From contig NC_054866.1 in NCBI RefSeq assembly GCF_018320785.1, forward strand, positions 37,363,000 through 37,426,999: a stretch of 64,000 nt of DNA, written 5' to 3'. Shown here piece by piece: positions 1-11,941 of the stretch. Both the position numbers and the translations under genes were made by a program. The first letter of the stretch is position 1. Each line of letters opens with the position of its first letter. The stretch is from Cheilinus undulatus (taxonomy: Eukaryota > Chordata > Actinopteri > Labriformes > Labridae). The notes under the pieces are model-generated. The model did no database searches. It worked only from the letters and a program-made list of their open reading frames with translations, and had not been told where the DNA came from.

Positions 1-231
1 TTACCTCAAGCCATAATTAATTTCATACATTCTAACTTTTTTTATTGCTCCAACATGTGTTGCAGGAAGTTGAACACGTCATAACAGGCCATCCTGTTCT
101 TATAACAAGTTCTGATCATAAGGCCTTATCCTTTTTAATTTTGTTGCTCTTTCTTTTTGTATCATTTCATAAGTGAAGAACAGCAAAGCCTTGCAAAAAT
201 TCAAACCGTAGCAAGTGTATTCATCTAACTC

Positions 232-1215
232 AGGGGTGTCAAACTCAAGGTCTGGGGGCCAAATCTGGCCCATGGAACGATTATATCTGGCCCACAAGAT
301 CATATCATATTTGTATTTGAGGTCTGCAGATTTCCTCCAGGATAATAATGTAAACTTCAACTTGATTATTTAACATATCCTTGTCAAGCCATAAAAACCT
401 GAAAAAGTGAAGAGTAAGAAAGTGTCATAAAAAGCCAAGAATGTGGGGAAAGAGACTAATTTGTGTTTTTATTTCATATTTTCAGTTTTGCATCTCAAGA
501 TTACGACTCAAACTTATGATTTTCATTTTTCATTTCATACTTTGACCTTTTCAACTCATAATGTGGACTTTATATGTCAAATTTTTATCTTTTAGATTCC
601 AAATTTTAAACTTTAAGTCATATTTTGACCTTTTCAACTTCTTACTTTAGCTTTTTAATCCCATATTTTGGCTTTGAAAGTCATGATTTCAATTTCTTTT
701 TCTCATATTTTGCTATTTTAAATTAATAATATTAACTTTTTATATCATATTTTGAACTTTTAAACTCCTGATTTTAAATTTGAATCATATTTTGAACTAT
801 TTAAGTAGTCATTTTAAATTCTAGCTTATATTTTGACATTCAATTCTAAATTTTGTTTTTTTAATCCCATATTTTGACCTATCAGACTCACAATTTAAAA
901 CTTTAAGTCATATTTTGACTTTAAACTCAGGATTTCAAATTTGATCTCATATTTTGACCTTTCAAACTTATGATTTCAACTTTCTCCTCATATATTTGCT
1001 CTTTTAAAACATAATTTTTCTATTTTTAATATTGTGTTCTGATCTTTTTTACTATTAAGTTCAATTTTTTTAAATTTCCAAATGATTTATCATCAGTGCT
1101 GTTTTTTCATATTTTATTACTGGTGAAAATGAGGTTGACAGTTATGGATAAATGTTGACCCTGTTAGGTGCTCAGGTTAGATCTAAATCCAGAATCCGGC
1201 CCCTGCTGTGATTGA
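232..1215. mobile_element. Non-autonomous hAT-like element, degenerate
   Basis: The left edge begins caggggtgtcaaactcaagg and runs into ggggccaaatctggccc, a sequence style shared by many small vertebrate hAT-derived elements. The far end near 1,195 keeps a matching tccggcccctg block but no clean inverted terminus. The interior is mostly an AT-rich tandem array, annotated separately. The family is assigned by pattern recognition only. Confidence 0.5.
475..1010. repeat. Degenerate tandem array, period about 41 bp
   Basis: A motif close to catattttgacctttcaaac recurs at about 619, 662, 704, 746, 786, 827, 868, 909, 948 and 989. The spacing is 39-43 bp, and weaker units lie upstream to about 480. 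The array is AT-rich, strongly diverged between units and has no coding potential. It forms the body of the hAT-like element around it. Confidence 0.75.
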
Positions 1216-3245
1216 AATCCTTGCCAAAATATCTTTTTACACATAATGCAACATACATTCCCCTAACATGTCCACGTGTATTCATTTATTTATTTAAATC
1301 CTGTAATAACTACTATTGAGGTAGCAGCTCTTACTTGGATCCACTCATACAAACACTACAAATCAACACAACTGTATTAAAGATTAAATTATTTACATGA
1401 TTTACATTATTAAAAGTCTAGGACACAATTGACAAAGACATAGTAATTATTAAAACGATTGCTGAATGTAGACACTGTATTAAAACAGTGTACACGCCAT
1501 AATAAAATTAAATTAGCTTTCCCCATTTGCATATATTTTCATAAGTAAAAAGCACCTGAGGCCTAATTTTTTTGCCGGCAAAACTTGAAATCACATGCTT
1601 TTCTAAACCTTTCAAGATGATGTGTCTTATAAGAAATATTTTTACTAGAACTGAGAAAAAGCAGTTATGAAGATTTGAGTTTTTGCAGAACGGGTTCATT
1701 AGATTGTGTCACAATAGGAAAATCATCCTTGCCCAGGAGTTGAAACTACAGTATCTCCCTCAGAACAAAAATAATCATCTTGAGATGATTCATTGCTGTA
1801 GATATTTTTTCTGGGCCAACATTTACTGTTGTCAGACATATCAAAATCTCAATTTCCTGTTCAAGTTTGCAGTATTAGTCTGGGAAATAAAGGAAGATGT
1901 CATCTGTGTCATGCAAACTCCATGTAAGGTTACTTTTCACAGTACAAGAATGGAAGTTAGACTTGTGAATAAAATAAGTCATCAGTGATACGGTTGAAAG
2001 CTTGAATGCGAATAGTTAAAAAGCAGAGTCAGTCAGCTTTCCGTCATTGTTTTTGCTGCCCTTTATGAGTGTTACTGGCTACATCATTACAGTGAAGAAA
2101 GGCTTGAAAAGAGAGATGTAATGAGGCGAACATGTGTGCTTGACTCTGAAAAAAGAAAACTTTCTGGAGTGACTTGATGCAGGGATCGGAAGCTGTGATG
2201 TGGATCATTTAAATTTACACCTCTGTGTTAGTGCCCTGACACAGAATTAACACTTTACTCCATCAAATGAGACATTTCCTGCAGGCGCTGGGGCAGGAAA
2301 TAAAAAGCTGCTCCTCATAATGAGCCGATGCCTGAACAGCTGTTGAAGGCGCGGACGCCTATCAGGAATAATGCTTTCAGACGGCCAGAACAGCCAGACC
2401 CATCATCCCTGTCATAATCCCACTCATGTACCTGGGGGAATTATTAGCATATCTGGTTACAGTGTGAGAAATCTTATCTGCATTCTTTGAATCCTAAAAT
2501 AGACACTTGCTACATGCCTTTAAACTATTTTGACAATTCTGTTTTCAAAGATTCATCCAGATGACACACCATACCTGTCTCTGCAGCGTGGCCTCTATTG
2601 TCTGGACAGTTACTCAGCACTTAACCTTGAATATGAAAAAAGCCAACTATATTGCATTGTATTAAAGCTCATGTAATCACAAGGATGACTCAAGCGCACT
2701 TCTTGCACTTAAAATTTTTCTGATAATGTAAATTGTAACTCTGAGCAGGTTTACAAAGTAGGTGATTCAGTGTTTTATAAGGAATATATGGTGCAAGATA
2801 AGACAACAGCATGCCTCCATACTGCTGGACAGTAAAAGTGCAGCTGTGGATGAAGAGGAAGCGATGTGGTGGCTCTGTGGTAGTATGATTGGTGCCCGAA
2901 GAGCCCACTTAGAGGTAGACAAGAGAGCCAAATACTGCAGGTTTGTTTGACCAAAATGATCTAGGTGTTACAGTGGGTTGGAGCACAGATTCTGTGGAAA
3001 ATATGTTTGTTAGACTCTGTCTCTTGTTCTGTGGAGCTGCACTCCCTCCTCTGGTAATCAGTGTAACTGTCCTCTAGCTGTAGGCTTTCCCTAACAGGAG
3101 CAGACTTCATGATGAGAGAAGGATAACATGTTACCACATGAAAATCTGTTTTCTATCCTGAGAAAACAAGACAGATAAATGAAGATCTTCTTTAAACAAC
3201 TGACACTGACTCTTTATGACAGAGGCTAAATGGTGTACTATACAG
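1216..3245. other. Intergenic stretch, no gene recognised
   Basis: AT-rich non-coding sequence. Short open frames here (for example 1683-1988 +) have no domain signature, no collinear exons and no recognisable family. I see no clear repeat boundary. Upstream exons of the myosin light chain relict would be expected on the left, but I found none. Confidence 0.5.
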
Positions 3246-3690
3246 CAGTGGTTCTCAACTTGTGGGTTGGGACCCAAAAGTGGGACTCAGAGCAGTTTTC
3301 AGTGGGTCATGAATGTGTCTCTGGAAAAAATGGTGGCAAAAGTCAATGAGGAACATGCAACCCATTTATTTTACTCTGTTTTATTGTGATAGTGGGTGAA
3401 TTTAAATGTTTTATCAATATTTCAACTCTTTTATTGTATTCTTTTGCAATAAAAGAGCTGCTTTACCATGTTAATTAAGTAATTTCTTAAGATCTCTGGA
3501 AAATTGGCTAAAATTGACACCTTATCATGGGAAAAGAGGGATGTAACACATGTCAGTTTTGCCCTGCCTCTTTCATCCGAGATCTTAATGAAACTTTTAC
3601 TAAAAAGCATTGCGGAAAATTTTTGGAAATTTGGGTTGCGATTTGTAATCAAAGATATTGTTGTGTCCTGAGGCTGCTATATAGTATATG
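3246..3690. mobile_element. hAT-like fragment (cagtggttctcaac terminus)
   Basis: It begins cagtggttctcaacttgtgg followed by a gggttgggaccc block, the usual left end of Charlie-type hAT derivatives. The right boundary is uncertain and is placed after a gggttgcgatttgtaatc stretch near 3,640. No transposase frame remains. Confidence 0.45.
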
Positions 3691-5991
3691 CACCATGTTC
3701 TACTGCTGTCACAGTTCTAGGTTAGCATATTTACACCCTATATTGCACTCAGTGTATCCTGCATGCATTATGAAAAGCAACATACAAACAATGGCCCTAT
3801 CCTGGTAATACACCATCATGCATTGCAGCACAAAGCTGAAATGAGTGTAAAATGATGTTTGACTGCTCTCATACATGGACAGGAGCAGAAACAAGAGGAA
3901 TGTAGAATTCATCAGCAGTTTATATTTAAAGGGCATTTTGCTGAAATCATAACCTTTAACACGGTGCAAAGGAGAAATGTTTACTTATGATGGTGAATGT
4001 CTGTAATATATATGCACAAAAAAAAATGAGATGATGCCCAGAAATGTGTCATTAGTATTTTAAAATCGACAGAATTTTCTATGTATTTATCATATATTAC
4101 ATATATTTATCTGTGGAAATCATTTTAGTATAACTTTAGTTATCCACGAAATTCTACCCCCATTTATTTTGATATGTTGTTACTGTGTGCTGGCAATGAC
4201 ATATATGTGGTGGCTGAAATAATACCTGATTTTTTCCACTATATCGTCTCTAGACAGCTCATTGTGAAAGGATTGGGAAGTAAGGAAAAAGTGCATTATT
4301 TCAGACATGACCAGAGTAAAATCAAATTCAGCATTATTATATTTATCCCAAGTTCCAGTTTTAGCTTGCTTTACCACAAAAAGAGCCTAACTTCATTTGA
4401 TTTGGTGCAATAATTATTTTAAATGATATTCACTCCATCACCATCCGTGTTTTTGTTTTTCCTTCAAAGCTGAGCTGAAAATACAGTCACGTTTCTGCAA
4501 TAAAACACAGTTTAGTGAATGATTCACAGCGCCCAGTGTTATGTGTTCTCTATTCTCTCCTATACTATTATCCAGCTGTGACTTAGCTTTGACTTGGAAA
4601 CCTCATCCAAAATTAATATTTGTTTTTTAGTTTGTTTTTTTGCAGTATTGTTTAAAGTTAACTTGATCATTTATTTATGCTTAGTTTCAGTCATGGCTTT
4701 AGGTTTAAAGTTGCTTTTATCATCTCCCAAAGGGGAAAAAATGTTTTGCATTGAGGAAATTCCTGCATAAAACATGCTGCAAAAGACTCAAGTCAAATTG
4801 AATCTTATAGTGCGCAACACTTTCTCCACTTTCTTTGTTTAACTTTACCTCATAAGACCCTGCATGTACAGATGAAGACGTTACAGTCTGGCTTTCTGCA
4901 ATACATTCCTGCTGTAAGAATTTCTGAGACAATTGTCTGGATTTCCATGGAAGTTTAAAGTGCAGTGTGTAATATTTAGCCTAAGAGTATTTAACAGAAA
5001 AAACTCAATAAAAATGAAACAAAATATTTATAAATAGGTATGTCTGAACAGCTGTTTACATACCTTAATTTATAAAATTGCTTTATATTTAGAATAAGCC
5101 TGGATTTATTCATGTATGGAGGCAGCATGATTAAGCAGATGATGAAAATATAAGGAGTTTTTTTTCCCTTTAAAAAATGACACAGAATGCTGAAATTCAG
5201 CAGAAAAACAGTGCCAGTCCTGTACAGTATGTAACACTTTCCCCTATGTGTAAAATTAGGTTACACGCTGTGTTTTTGTTTATTGTGAGGTAAATTGCCC
5301 AAATCTATCAGCCAGGGTGTTAGAAGAATCGTAACAGAGAGATTTGTACCAGAAAACAGTAAATTTAATCCCCAACTTCTGTCTTTCCGTACTGGCACAG
5401 ATCCAGGCAGCTGCGCTCAGATCAGAAGCACTTTTTAACATTTCTCATGAGCGGGCGTGGCTTCAACTCATTCTGCTGACACACCCACACCATCCTGGAG
5501 CAGATTTCACTGCCTCATTTTCATGATTTTGAAGCTTAATTTTATAAACTTAGAGATGTTTTTCACGACTAAAATTTGGCCTGGTGGTTCATAACACAGT
5601 GGTCTGTCATACAAGAGACCTAAAATCAAGATTTTTTAAAATCATTTTACAGGGACTTTAATTTTTCTGTCAAATTTAAATGATCACATTTCCTCTTCTA
5701 ATTGGTATATTGGCATCAAACAAACAAAAATAACTTAAAGAGAGCTTAAAAACCACACTTTCCACACAAAGTGATTGTTTATATTGTTTATGCTTTGTTT
5801 ATATGCTATCATGTGAAAAACTTGCCCATGATGAAGACATACCGTCATAATGGACTCCTAAGATTTAATATATTGCTTTTTAGCATCTGTACAGAAGGAA
5901 AAAGACCAGTGCTGACAGAGGGTATCATGTAGATCTGAGTCAGTGTGTATCATGTCTGCAGGGATAAACACTTGTACCTGTGTTTTACCAG
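3691..5991. other. Intergenic or intronic sequence upstream of the myl10 relict
   Basis: No exon could be recognised. Because the first visible myl10 exon has a normal splice acceptor, at least part of this stretch would once have been an intron. A scan by eye for the expected upstream exon (EF-hand 2 and linker) found nothing. The fragment around 4,960-5,530 has the look of dispersed repeat sequence but cannot be assigned. Confidence 0.4.
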
Positions 5992-6070
5992 GATGTGACC
6001 TCAAGGAGACAACTCACGATGCCTTCGAGGTCCATGACCCAGAAGGAACAGCAGTTCTCTGAGGGCTGGT
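5992..6070 (+). pseudogene. myl10: myl10 relict exon (79 bp) with in-frame stop
   Basis: The acceptor is tgtgttttaccag and the donor gtatgc. Entered in phase 2 it reads CDLKETTHDAFEVHDPEGTA, then VL, then TGA, then GL. In the exact alignment to the light chain family the stop replaces an ordinary residue, with equal spacing on both sides to SQAD in the next exon. Confidence 0.75.
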
Positions 6071-6278
6071 GTATGCGTTTCTGCACAAATATAGCTTGCT
6101 CATGATGCCTCCTGCCGGGCTTCAACACCGAGACAGCTAATAAAAATGAATTAGTTTGAACAGCACAAACATGTAAATCATTAGGAAACTTCCCTTGCTC
6201 AGTGAAATACAGATCACAGTTAATTCCAAATCTAAGAGATGGAAACTGTAATTCTTCCTTCCTGTTTCTCTCCTGCAG

Positions 6279-6327
6279 GATGAAATATCGCTCCGTGTCA
6301 CAGGCTGACAAGTTTACAGAGGATGAG
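6279..6327 (+). pseudogene. myl10: myl10 relict exon (49 bp)
   Basis: The acceptor is tttctctcctgcag and the donor gtgagt. The exon completes one codon and then reads MKYRSVSQADKFTEDE, ending in phase 0. The 49-bp length and the QADKF core are hallmarks of this exon in regulatory light chain genes. Confidence 0.8.
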
Positions 6328-7709
6328 GTGAGTTGTTGCTTGGCAACAAGGTGAAATATCAGAGGTATCAATATGAGATATGTGATTCAAAAGGAACGAG
6401 CAGCGGAGGTGCAGCTGAACAAGTTGAAGGTGAGCGTCGATGAATACCCAGAATCTGCAGTGATTTAATGTGATTGAAAGCCTTTAACTACCAGCTCCAG
6501 CTTATTACAAAGATCCTTCTTAGCTCTTTTTCTGCCAGACCCCCCCACCCACCCACCCTCTGTAGCAACAGTGCCATTCATAACCTACATGGCCCCTGGC
6601 TAGAGACACAGTAATCTCATTTGTGCAGCAACAGATGTTTCTCTTAAAAACATCCGTTGACTGGGTAGAGAAAAGTCAGCCTCATATTCTCTCAGGGGAT
6701 GAAAGAGACCAGTCTAATCACTGTGAAATCTGTCACATTTGTACTGGTTTGAGGAGACAGATTGGCTTACAGTAGGCTCACAATGTTGTGAAACATAAAC
6801 CATGCCTACATTTGCCTATTTTCATGCTCTTTACATCAAAAGGCCACACCTAGAAGAAGGGAGGAGAAATGCATATAAAACAACAAACCCCCAGACAAAT
6901 AAACAGTATGGCGTTCCCATGGCAATGCGGAGTAGTAATCTGACGGCTGGTTTCCCATGGCTGTGTCTCGCTGCCCCATAGACCTCCACTCTGTCTCACT
7001 GATGGCTCCTGTGATTGCAATCATCCATCTTACTGTCAAAGGCAAAAAAAAGGGCAAGAAAGAGGGGAAATCACACACACCATCTCCTTCTCTCTCTCCC
7101 TTGTGTCCTGCAAACAAGCCGCCCCGCTGTGAGTACAGACAACGCACCAAGACCACAAATCCCTCTGCTTTGTGTTTGTGTTTGTGTGTCCATGCTTACA
7201 TGATCTACAGGAGAAAACATGTGTGGGTGTGCATCTTTGGTTGTCTCTGCCTGCCCATTATACTGCATGATCAGTCACTGGAGTGTGCTGCGCAAAGGGG
7301 GGGAGCGCGGTGGACATGTCTGATCTTGCAGCTGATCAAAAGCACCAGAGACTTGTTCCCTTGTGGCCGTGCGAGCGAGCGGGGCCTCATATCAACATGT
7401 CTCTGTTCAGTAGACAGGAAAAACAAGAGGAGAAGAACAGGCAGAGAAAGAGGAGGAGGAGAGGGGGGACATCAGGAGAAAGACAGAAACAGGCACAGAT
7501 GAAAGGGTGCACAAAAAGGCCAGGGTGGTATATATGACAATGATACATCAACGCACTTATCTCCCTGTTCTGATGAGCTAATTGAATGGCAAAAGGCAGA
7601 TCTGTATAGATGAAAAAGCATGTGTGATCTCACTCTGCAAACCCGACAGCGCTCTTTATCATAAAAGAGCGGATAAAAATGAATAAAACCTTTACCTGTT
7701 TGCTTACAG

Positions 7710-7857
7710 GTGAATCAGATATTTGCAATCCCCCACTCTGGATGTCGCCGCTAACCTTAACAAGAGCTTGTGTTATGTAATCGCCCACAAAGAGGACAAA
7801 GAGCAGGAGACGAAACAGAGGGATGAAAGCAGAAGGAAGAGGAGGAGCTGTAAATAG
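7710..7857 (+). pseudogene. myl10: myl10 relict terminal exon with frameshift
   Basis: The acceptor is ctgtttgcttacag. It starts in frame as VNQIFAIP, then loses frame within a run of five C (7730-7734). The homologous LDVAANLNKSLCYVIAHKED follows one base out of register and stays open to TAG at 7855-7857. If one C is ignored, the join aligns without gaps to the family. The extra basic tail (RRKRRSCK) has no counterpart in the family as I know it. Confidence 0.75.
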
Positions 7858-7911
7858 TCTCGCCATGCTGTGAAGTTGTGCCGTGCAGCGTGTGTTAATG
7901 CAATTATGTGT

Positions 7912-7917
7912 AATAAA
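7912..7917 (+). terminator. Candidate poly(A) signal for myl10 relict
   Basis: AATAAA lies 55 bp after the last stop codon of the relict exon, at a normal distance for a short 3' UTR. Confidence 0.5.
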
Positions 7918-8159
7918 GTGTTGACTCTACAAAATGAATCCCTTTGTTGTTGTGACTTTAATCTGACTTCAATAAACAACACCGATATATCTGCTGAGCA
8001 GATGAATTAAACGACAAAAAAAGTACACCTGAACAATGTTTAGTGTGAAAAATAATAAAACAAACAACAAAGAGCAGGATATGGGGAAGGCCTCAAGCCT
8101 CTGTAACATATGGTACTTTAACAAGGACTTATAAACAGAAACAGACAAGATTAATTCAT

Positions 8160-8380
8160 TTTAATACAAAAAAACCTACATTTTAACATTAATGTTTTGA
8201 GAAATATGCTTACTTGAGGATAAATAATCCTAATTGCCAAGTCTGTGCAGTAAAAATGTCTGCCAGCAGCTGGTTAGCTTAGCTTAGCATGAAAAAACTG
8301 AAGACAAAGGGAAACGGCTAGCCCAGCTTTGTTAAAACTTAATATAACCCACCTACCAGCACCTCTTAAAGCATCTTTTT
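8160..8380 (+). repeat. Teleost dispersed repeat (agctggttagcttagcttag type)
   Basis: The stretch contains gagaaatatgcttacttgag, agctggttagcttagcttag and cacctaccagcacctcttaa in the order I know from a very common teleost interspersed repeat. The middle appears deleted. It is non-coding. Confidence 0.55.
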
Positions 8381-8820
8381 TCTGTTTGCATCAGTTTTGG
8401 TGACCCCTGTTGACAAAGTACCCGCTAATGCCATCCTGAACATCAAACAGCTGACTGTATCACTCAGTGTGTGACTCCACTATGCTAAGTGGCGATATGC
8501 CTCCTCAAGGCGGCCCATAAAGAGGAAAGCATTCTGGGAACCAGTTTCATAACCTTTTAATTTCAAACGTAAATACCTCCTTTTACTTTGAAGCAGCAAA
8601 AGCACGGATACATTTATTTTTGTGTGTTTCAAAATGTTTTAAAGGTAGGTCACTTCCATGTGTTAGAACCTGTAACACATTTTTTCTATTTCCTCCAAAG
8701 CTGATCAGAGCTTTCTACTTTATTCATAAATAATGTCGGGTAGTTACTTTGATGAAACGACCACATTACAAACATGGCTAAGCAACATTTCATAAATAAA
8801 CAGACATTAAGTTCAGAGGT
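8381..8820. other. Non-coding sequence, no feature recognised
   Basis: No open frame, exon or repeat edge that I can support. Phrases such as tccactatgctaagtggcga suggest old dispersed repeat, but this is not assigned. Confidence 0.35.
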
Positions 8821-8828
8821 CTTATGCG

Positions 8829-9963
8829 TAGGGTGGCCATTTCCACAGCACCAAAAAGGATGATCATGATGGTATCATGATACGGTGATTCTGAGATACT
8901 CTATTCATTGAAGGGCAATTTGATCCAGGACCGCTTCTGGCCAAAGTGAGGCCCTGAGCAGACTCTAATATGAGGACCCCCAACACCGCTGCCACTATCG
9001 CCTCAACATACTCACTGACAGTGTTGGGGGTAGTGCCTTACAAAGTAATCCGTTAGAGTACTCAGATTACTTTTTTGCTGTAACGAGTAACGCAACGCGT
9101 TAGTGTTACATTTCAAATAATCCTTTTATTAGTTACATTTTCATAAAAGTAATCTGTTACTGGAAGAAAAATCCCACATTTCCTCTCTCTTCCATGACTT
9201 CAAAAAGAGAGAAAGAAAAAAAAAGGAAGCTCCTTGAAGCATCTGCTCAGTTTGGCCTTCTTTCTTCCTGTAGTCACGTTGGCACATAGAGCGGTGTTAG
9301 CGGAAGGTAAACATTCTGTGCCATCACGCGCACGTTGTTGGCTCACCCCTGCGCCCCTCCCCCTCCCTCACTCACAGCAGCTCATCCTTTTTTCTTCTCT
9401 CTTCCTCTCTGTGGCCTTTTTTATAATTTTCTGCTTCAGTGTTGTCATCTCTTGTTAAATCCCCTTAAAATATACAGTTTTTATTTGTTTTCACCAGCGA
9501 TCTGACTTTAAAACAGCTGATCTGTGCAAGGAAGTTTAACAACATCAAATAATTCCTGAGTTTTATCACAAGTTCACAAACTAAACAGTGGTAGGAGCTG
9601 ACGTTTGACAAGAGAGATTGCAGAATAAGGGGGGGGGGGTCTAAGGGACAATCGTGATGATATTTTCTGTGCAGCAAGTATCAGGAGAAAAAGAGAGAGT
9701 TCATCATCACTTCATTGATCATGGATGGCACTGGTCTCCAAAATATATATTTACCATTAATTTACCAATGGATGACACTACCTTGATCATATTTAACATA
9801 CAAACACTGGACTGATGTTCAAGAAAAAGAGCAATAGACAATATGTTACGTTCAGGTGCAATTCCAAAAGGAGGACAAATAAGCGTCAAGCTTGGCTGCC
9901 CCGGATGCCAGACAAGGCAAGTTCTGGACTGTCCGGCCGAAAGCCGGACACATGGCCACCTTA
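8829..9963. mobile_element. Non-autonomous hAT-like element with 8-bp target duplication
   Basis: The terminus tagggtggccat at 8829-8840 is mirrored by atggccacctta at 9952-9963. The 8 bp outside each end are cttatgcg (8821-8828) and cttatgag (9964-9971), one mismatch. Terminal inverted repeats plus an 8-bp duplication are the hAT footprint. The right end has gtccggccgaaagccggaca, itself a palindrome. No transposase is left, and a second hAT end lies inside. Confidence 0.65.
9019..9170. mobile_element. Fragment of a second hAT-type element nested inside
   Basis: cagtgttgggggtagtgcc followed by repeated taatccgttagagtac, taacgcaacgcgttag and gtaatctgttactg motifs matches the left end of a widespread fish non-autonomous hAT. 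A right terminus ending caacactg was not found, so the copy is truncated or rearranged. Confidence 0.5.
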
Positions 9964-9984
9964 CTTATGAGGGATTCAAGTATA

Positions 9985-10285
9985 GAAGTATTGCTTTAGC
10001 TTTATAAGCTTTAGCTAAAGCTAACACAGATAAGCTAGCTACTTAATTAATGTTAATATGTAAGCAAATGTGGATATGTTAGCTTTACCTTTAGCAAACA
10101 TAGCTAAAGCTTACGTAGCTACATGGGTAATCTATGTTAGCCTAGCCACATTTGCGCACAGCTCAAGTAACTAAAGCTAAATTTGCTGCCTTGGCTTATG
10201 TATAAATGTCAATTATGTAGCCTGCTTAGCTATGTTAGCTAAAGCTAATGAAGCTAAAGTAAGCTACTATTCATGTAACTACTTC
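9985..10285. repeat. Cluster of gctaaagcta / agctaaagc motifs
   Basis: About 300 bp are saturated with overlapping inverted and direct copies of agctaaagctaa, tagctaaagctt and ttagctatgtt. Most are self-complementary around AGCT. The spacing is irregular, so this is not a simple microsatellite. No gene is present. Confidence 0.5.
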
Positions 10286-11940
10286 TAAAACAGGTCTATG
10301 TATAACTAAACCTCAGATTAGACCTCTGAACTTTTTCTGTTTTATTCGTGAAATATTTTGCAGTCTGTAATGTTTTCAATGTGGTAATTTCAAAAATGCA
10401 ACTGCCAGACCTTGTTTATGAAAAACAGTTACATTAAAAAAAATCGAATCTAAAATGTTGTACTCGCATATTACAGCACTTTCATTTGGAAAGAGATGGT
10501 GCTCAGATGTACAGTCTGTGAGAGTGGCTGTAAGAGATGTACGGTCTGCAGCCAGACTAGCCTAGTGCTAATAGTACTGGTCTGAAATGAAAGCATTCAT
10601 ATTAATAGTGTAAATATCATTGAAATACTTCTAAAGAGGGCCTATTTGCTGGCGATTAAGGAGCCCAGGCATTCTGTAGTTGGGCCTGTGTCTTCTTTTA
10701 GTTACCTTGGGCCTTCTTATTGTTGATCTTGCTAACAAGTTGCAGGCAGCTGATTGTTCTAAGTCAGTGAAAACATAAACTTTACAGCTGCTTACATTTC
10801 CTATAAAAACAGACTTTCTGCTCGACTTCTGGTACAAATAAGATGAGCTCTATGTCTCATCAGGACAGACAACAGTGCAACTCCTGCTGCACTTAAAATT
10901 ATAGCATAGATCAGTGACATGCTAAGATGTACCAGAAACTCACAAAGACTTTAAGCTTACTGACTGAGAAGAGGTTTCATGTGTGTTTCATTGATGAAAA
11001 CTAGAAACAGAGACAAATATATCTCATTGGGGTGAAATAACAATGAAGTCTGCACTTTTTTGCTGGTAATGACATGGATTGAAACTGATACTGCTGCCTC
11101 TACGTGACCTAAAAAAGCAACAGACCATTGTTAACAAAGCACATTTATTGTGTGAAATTCCTGCTTGGGGGTAGGTGTCCGAGAGTTCATCTACAGCATG
11201 CTGCACTCAAAACTTTTTTTTCATGTTTGTGACAGAGATTCTCATTGAGTAATATTTTTGACTGAGAAATGAAAGTTGGGTGACTCTTTTTTTTCCAAAT
11301 TAAAAACATCACTACTTATACATCCTAGGGGACAAACTCAGCTAAATGAGGTACAAGTGTACAACAAGTGTTGCCAAAGTTGGCATTGACCGAAACTTCC
11401 TCTCAGAAGCTTTATGCTACGTTGGCGAATCCATGAGGAGAAGAGCATTAATTCACGTTGTGCTCCCTTTGGTTTGAAGTGTTCAAATAAGGGGGCAGTT
11501 TTAAAGACCATTGCCCAGAAGTCACTTTACCTTGACTTTAGTTTTTTGGGTACACAATGCAGAGGATTTACTTTTATATTTAGTATCTAATCATAGAAGT
11601 GGTTCTAATTGTCTTCCCATAAAAGATGAAATAAAATAAGCACAAAATGCCAAATTATTCCTGCACAGATGAACCTTACAATTGAGAAAAAATGAGATAA
11701 AGCAGGCTTCATACTCAGAGACCAAAAGGCCCTGAGCTGTATTGTACAATGATCGTATCTATTTGGAAACAAACCTCAGAGGCGGTTTTTGAAGGAGTCC
11801 ATGTAATCCTGTTCAGTCTGTTGGAGGTACACTGGAGACAAGCAGCATTTGTAGTTTCCAGGCCAGAACTCAACAGCTTCAGCATCTTTTCTTTTTGCGA
11901 TCCAGATGTGTACTCTCCAGATGTTATTCATTTCACCTCA
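10286..11940. other. Intergenic, between convergent myl10 relict and col26a1
   Basis: No coding signal. Short open frames on both strands lack family features. The right edge should include the col26a1 3' UTR. Confidence 0.4.
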
Positions 11941-11941
11941 C

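Larger units (their letters stand above)
5992..7857 (+). pseudogene. myl10: Myosin regulatory light chain 10, 3' part, disrupted
   Basis: Three collinear exons (5992-6070, 6279-6327, 7710-7857) encode the C-terminal third of a myosin regulatory light chain, an EF-hand protein that binds the myosin heavy-chain neck. Exon lengths of 79 and 49 bp equal those I recall for the matching exons of vertebrate light chain genes. All splice sites are canonical. Recognisable pieces are DAFEVHDPEG (normally AFKxLDPxG), SQADKFTEDE (SQADKMTAEE in mammalian MYL10, from memory) and LDVAANLNKSLCYVIAHKED (DVAGNLDYKxxxYVITHGEE). Two lesions break the frame: TGA at 6060-6062 and one extra base in the C-run near 7730-7734. 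The frame after the shift runs about 14 codons past the usual end. Upstream exons are not seen. Position next to convergent col26a1 fits mammalian synteny. It could be MYL-family in a broader sense, or assembly errors could mimic the lesions. Confidence 0.75.

Noticed and set aside
475-1010. CRISPR-like regular spacing
   Set aside because: Vertebrate nuclear sequence. Units are continuous diverged tandem repeats without unique spacers or cas genes.
1-5991. Upstream myl10 exons (EF-hands 1 and 2)
   Set aside because: Searched by eye and not found. They may lie left of the window or be deleted.
5985-6371. 128-codon minus-strand frame over the myl10 exons
   Set aside because: Shadow of the plus-strand exons, whose splice sites and light chain homology explain the sequence better.
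6957-7502. 181-codon plus-strand open frame between myl10 exons
   Set aside because: Low-complexity Ser/Pro/Arg-rich content, a (CT)n/(GT)n-like DNA base, no family features, and it lies in the relict's last intron.
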